This document shows, in pieces, positions 61,303-64,000 of a DNA stretch of 64,000 nucleotides. This DNA comes from JAFAXD01 sp963816775 (GTDB lineage Bacteria > Pseudomonadota > Alphaproteobacteria > Rhizobiales > Xanthobacteraceae), in NCBI GenBank assembly GCA_963816775.1, contig CAWFLX010000068.1, positions 1 through 64,000 of the forward strand. Reading direction: 5' to 3'. Every line of letters starts with the position of its first letter. Positions within the stretch are counted from its first letter, which is position 1. The position numbers and the translations under genes were made by a program. The notes under the pieces were generated by a model. That model was given only the letters and a program-made list of their open reading frames with translations. It did not search any database and was not told where the DNA came from.

Positions 61303-62213
61303 GAAAGCACCACGTTATTAAAATCGGTTTTTGCAATATTCGGCTTGAGCAATGTGACTTCACGACCGGCAGCACCCCATCGAGCTCTGCATTGATCTGC
61401 AGCGCGCTCGCCTGCACTGTCATTATCGACCAGGATGGTGAGCGCTTCGATTCCCGACAGCACAGGAAAGTTCGCCATGTTGCCAGCCGAACCGGCTGCC
61501 CATGCTGGTTGCAGCAATGTCCCACGGTGCTCGATGCGCGTTGATGCGGCGAGCGTCGTCTCGACGCCCTCACCAAGCACTAGCGCGGTCTCTACGGCGG
61601 CGTCTGGCCACAGTCGGTTCACGCAACCAGCCGTTGGAGCCAGAGCTTTTGGCTTGGTTCCGTCGATAGGCCGCCGCCAGATCCCGCGAGGCTTGTTATC
61701 GACTGCGGTGGTGTAGCGCCCGACGACACAGGGCTTAGTACCGCCCTCCCACGGACAGGTGGGATGCCAGCGTAGTCCGCCGTGGTCCGGCACGTCGTCG
61801 ACCGGGACGCCGCGCCGTTCGAAGTAGGCAATGGCCTTTGGCCCTAGCGCGACAGATTGGTCCCAGATCCGAACTGCGACACTGAGCGTACGGTCGTCGT
61901 TAACGGCGCCGAGCGTCGGCGCTCGGCGCCCGCGAGCGCTGATATCGGCGCCACCTAGGACGCCGAGCGCTTCCCGATATCCGCACCCTTCAATATGTTG
62001 AACGAGAGCGATGGCATTGCCACCGCGAATGCAGCCACGGCAGTTCCAAACTTCCTTCCGTACGTTGATAGCGAACCGATCTCTGCCGCCGCATCGAGGA
62101 CATGGGCCGACCAGCTCTGGACCTTGGCGTTTCAGGCGCAGGCCGAACCGGCCGACCACATCGCTGATAGGTGCGCGAAAAGCCGTGTTGTGCTCGCTGT
62201 AGAAATTAGACAT
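61299..62213 (-). CDS. CHC2 zinc-finger / Toprim primase
   Basis: DNA primase of about 304 residues. The N-terminal zinc finger is CPRCGGRDRFAINVRKEVWNC with a following CRGC. The C-terminal Toprim part shows VLGEGVETTLAAS and LTILVDNDSAGERAADQC (the DxD metal site). Together with the helicase downstream it makes an autonomous replication module. The start at 62213 (MSNFYSEHN) is preferred over an ATG at 62246 or other upstream codon. Confidence 0.9.
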   Translation of the reverse strand: MSNFYSEHNTAFRAPISDVVGRFGLRLKRQGPELVGPCPRCGGRDRFAINVRKEVWNCRGCIRGGNAIALVQHIEGCGYREALGVLGGADISARGRRAPTLGAVNDDRTLSVAVRIWDQSVALGPKAIAYFERRGVPVDDVPDHGGLRWHPTCPWEGGTKPCVVGRYTTAVDNKPRGIWRRPIDGTKPKALAPTAGCVNRLWPDAAVETALVLGEGVETTLAASTRIEHRGTLLQPAWAAGSAGNMANFPVLSGIEALTILVDNDSAGERAADQCRARWGAAGREVTLLKPNIAKTDFNNVVLS

Positions 62214-62287
62214 ATAAGCCCCGAAAGTGGTGGACTCGACCAGCAAACAAATGAGAAGGCGCCGGATAGCCCCCGGCGCCGTTTTCG

Positions 62288-62464
62288 TTAAGTGGCCCGC
62301 TCCGTCACCTGGCGCCGCTCATCAAGCTGTGACTTGAGCGCCCTGAAACCGAGTTCAATTAAATTATGCAGCGGCACATCCAGCCGTTGCTGAAGTTCTG
62401 AGCGGAGATTGTCGGTTTGCTCGGAAACGCGAGCACAGAGGGTAAGCGTTGTTTTGCGAGCCAT
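62288..62464 (-). CDS. Small Arc/CopG-like protein, about 58 residues
   Basis: MARKTTLTLCARVSEQTDNLRSEL suggests a beta strand followed by two helices as in ribbon-helix-helix repressors, with LHNLIELGFRALKSQL as the second helix. AAGGTG precedes the ATG at 62464; an in-frame ATG at 62494 is possible. Possibly a repressor of the primase genes. Family assignment is tentative. Confidence 0.55.
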   Translation of the reverse strand: MARKTTLTLCARVSEQTDNLRSELQQRLDVPLHNLIELGFRALKSQLDERRQVTERAT

Positions 62465-62536
62465 AGTGGCACCTTTTGGTTTTGGTGCCGCCATGAATGC
62501 ATGATTTGGCGCGTTACAAAATTTATTTAGTAAAAT

Positions 62537-62782
62537 TTAGTTTCGGGGAATTAGATCGATTTTTTGGGACTGTTCGGCGGCGTATTTCTTTAGCCTTGCC
62601 CGCTCGACCGGCGAGGCCTTCTTCCAACCATTATATTCCTTCCGGAGACGTGCGGTCCGATTTATGGGGGTGCCTTGCCCAGTGACCAGCCCTAGATCGC
62701 TAAGACGTCTCATCGCCTCTGCTACCGACATTCTTCCATGTCGAGTCATCTCATCGATCCGCGGACACAGAGTCGAGATCAT
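62537..62782 (-). CDS. Hypothetical small basic protein, 81 residues
   Basis: MISTLCPRIDEMTRHGRMSV, then EAMRRLSDLGLVTGQGTPI and KASPVERARLKKYAAEQSQKI. Helical and basic, resembling small DNA-binding accessory proteins. The start lies inside the zinc-ribbon gene upstream (31-base overlap), which fits tightly packed phage-type genes. No family recognised. Confidence 0.45.
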   Translation of the reverse strand: MISTLCPRIDEMTRHGRMSVAEAMRRLSDLGLVTGQGTPINRTARLRKEYNGWKKASPVERARLKKYAAEQSQKIDLIPRN

Positions 62783-63017
62783 CTGCGCGGTAGCGCGCGA
62801 TGTCGCCTCGTTTTGGACCCCGCTTGCCGCGCAGCCAGTGCAGATTGTGCACAACACTAAACTTACTGATCGGAGGACGACCGCTTGGATCTTCACGGCC
62901 AAAAAACTGGCTCATCTTTTTGGAGATGGTATCAACACCGCAAATTAAACACTCGCCTGTTCCCCACTTATCGGACGGAGCCCCGCACAAGCTACAGTTA
63001 AAGACCCTCGCCATCAC
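62751..63017 (-). CDS. Zinc-ribbon-like small protein, 88 residues
   Basis: FNCSLCGAPSDKWGTGECLICGVD gives two CxxC knuckles 11 residues apart, suited to one zinc. The rest is basic (WLRGKRGPKRGDIARYRADD). Probably a DNA- or RNA-binding accessory of the element. Overlaps the next gene by 31 bases. Confidence 0.55.
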   Translation of the reverse strand: MMARVFNCSLCGAPSDKWGTGECLICGVDTISKKMSQFFGREDPSGRPPISKFSVVHNLHWLRGKRGPKRGDIARYRADDLDSVSADR

Positions 63018-63060
63018 GTCCGCTTCGTCCCAAGCTCATCATGGACGGCAGATGACCCGC

Positions 63061-63270
63061 TCAGCGACATCTGGCGTTGAGAGCGTTGCGTAGGTGAAAA
63101 CAAAAATAGAGCGCCACCGCCCCTACAGCAATCCCGTTCGCGAACCGTGCTAACGTCCCTAAAGCGAACCCGCTCATCGCCCACAAGCACCCGGGGCCTC
63201 GCCTATACCAATAGGCTATGTTCCTACCCATTAGCTGAAAGAGACTCCTTATCGCGCCGAGACCGAGCAA
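63061..63270 (-). CDS. Possible small membrane protein, 69 residues
   Basis: MGRNIAYWYRRGPGCLWAMS followed by a helix (GFALGTLARFANGIAVGAVALYFCF). One or two spans. No clear ribosome-binding site; the reading frame may be a chance one, and the call rests on hydrophobic pattern only. Confidence 0.3.
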   Translation of the reverse strand: MLGLGAIRSLFQLMGRNIAYWYRRGPGCLWAMSGFALGTLARFANGIAVGAVALYFCFHLRNALNARCR

Positions 63271-63324
63271 CGCGGTCGCGCGTCAGCTTCCGCCTGCGCT
63301 CGCATTAAATACAGCCCGGCTTGT

Positions 63325-63355
63325 GTAACGCTACAGGTTCAGGCTGTAGCGCTAC
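63325..63355. repeat. Hairpin GTAACGCTACAG / CTGTAGCGCTAC
   Basis: Twelve-base arms with one mismatch around a seven-base loop. Position inside a gene-free stretch of the element suggests a regulatory hairpin or terminator. Confidence 0.5.
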
Positions 63356-63929
63356 CGTGGGGTGCCAGACGCTTCACCTCATCACAGAGAGCGATAACGT
63401 CAGGAAGGCGCGTAGCGCGGCCAACCCTGGTCGTTAGCGCGAACAGCTCGGCTTATCCAATAGTCCTACTGACAGCCTTTGTTTCCATACACAAATTCCC
63501 TTAGCTCCTCGGTGCTCATGCTATCGAAACGCTCGACGCTCTTGTTCTCAACGCGCTGCACATGCAGACCCTTTAGCTCGCGCTCAACCAGTTAAGAAAT
63601 CTTCACGGACGAACTCCACTCATCGCAACTGGTTGCCGGTCAGGCTCTCGCTTGGCAGCTGTTATTTCCAATTTGGCCGCACGAGGCTTTCGCGTGTTGA
63701 TGCGAAGGACGCGGTTGCAGCTTTTGAAGCCTTTGAACGACCCTTTGCGCAACAGGTGCGCATCTCGATCCTGCTCGTGGGCTTGTCCGGCTTCTACATG
63801 AACCAATGCAAGAACATGTATGGCACGGGCCAACGCAAAGTCATCAAACATGGCTGTCGATCAGGCTCTCGCTCGGCGTCGGCCCACTTAGCTCGAATTT
63901 GGGGGGCTTTTTCTTTCTGAACGAGTTCG
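63356..63929. other. Gene-free or decayed stretch of the element
   Basis: No reading frame with a ribosome-binding site, domain signal or balanced codon use is seen on either strand over these 574 bases. Two imperfect copies of TCAGGCTCTCGCT (63649 and 63866 regions) hint at local rearrangement. Confidence 0.35.
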
Positions 63930-64000
63930 ATGACTGAACGCAAAGTACCTCTGATTGTAGTGGTGTCATTCGTTATTCTGTTCGCAATCCTGTATTTTCT
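63930..64000 (+). CDS. Start of a membrane or exported protein, cut by the window edge
   Basis: MTERKVPLIVVVSFVILFAI then LYF: a short basic N-terminus and a strong hydrophobic helix typical of a signal anchor. The frame stays open to the end of the window. It is the first plus-strand gene in the element. Confidence 0.45.
   Translation, partial: MTERKVPLIVVVSFVILFAILYF

Noticed and set aside
63603..63920. Two opposite frames of 80-95 codons near the right edge
   Set aside because: Both lack ribosome-binding sites and domain signals, and they shadow each other.

Overview
The window reads as one stretch of a GC-rich alphaproteobacterial chromosome of the order Hyphomicrobiales, near Bradyrhizobiaceae or Xanthobacteraceae. 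The pointers are the family set (GapR/DUF2312, DUF1036, DUF1244, DUF2865, DUF882, a cysteine-free 41-residue L36, S21 with a Gly-rich tail, split PntAA/PntAB/PntB) and palindromic intergenic repeats. No species is claimed.

Layout. Positions 1-27.9 kb are mostly core genome: tRNA-Leu(CAA), DsbB, cupin and hydrolase genes, CysQ, a lone LptF-type permease, L36, DUF1036-pyruvate kinase (pyk carries a one-base frameshift) after a glycerate kinase, GapR, a DUF882 peptidase and an L,D-transpeptidase, oligoendopeptidase F, an ABC1 kinase, a CoxIV-like/PntAA/PntAB/PntB operon, S21 and PurEK. Positions 28-50 kb are metabolic and accessory: four orphan solute-binding proteins in all (one at 21.6 kb), an ACMSD-like amidohydrolase, thiolase, MaoC, VOC, an FAD monooxygenase, 3-hydroxyanthranilate dioxygenase, a DHDPS-family lyase, SDR, a CmcJ-type protein, RidA, an MHS transporter (frameshifted) and a ROK kinase. 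Several could serve aromatic-acid or 3-hydroxyanthranilate breakdown, but the set is incomplete.

Positions 50.2-64 kb are mobile. Two same-direction copies of the 3' end of a tRNA-Thr(GGT) gene lie at 50229 and 58231. The 8 kb between them holds a LigM-like THF-dependent O-demethylase, a TetR regulator and an RND efflux pair. To the right of the second copy is an integrative element with tyrosine integrase, an excisionase-like protein, a primase-helicase, a CHC2/Toprim primase and small DNA-binding-type proteins, all on the minus strand. It runs off the window, with no structural phage genes seen. The arrangement fits two elements inserted in tandem at one tRNA gene and predicts an intact tRNA-Thr just beyond the right edge.

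The most unusual non-coding signal is a family of about 166-bp composite repeats, each made of two different 76-78 bp hairpins with CTAG feet joined by a 13-base linker. There are four full copies (8311, 23582, 28198, 46895) and a fragment at 47553. They look like REP/BIME-type elements, but no transposase for them is present. Three genes (pyk, a SnoaL-like gene and the MHS transporter) each need one single-base correction to be intact, so sequence error is as likely as pseudogene formation.
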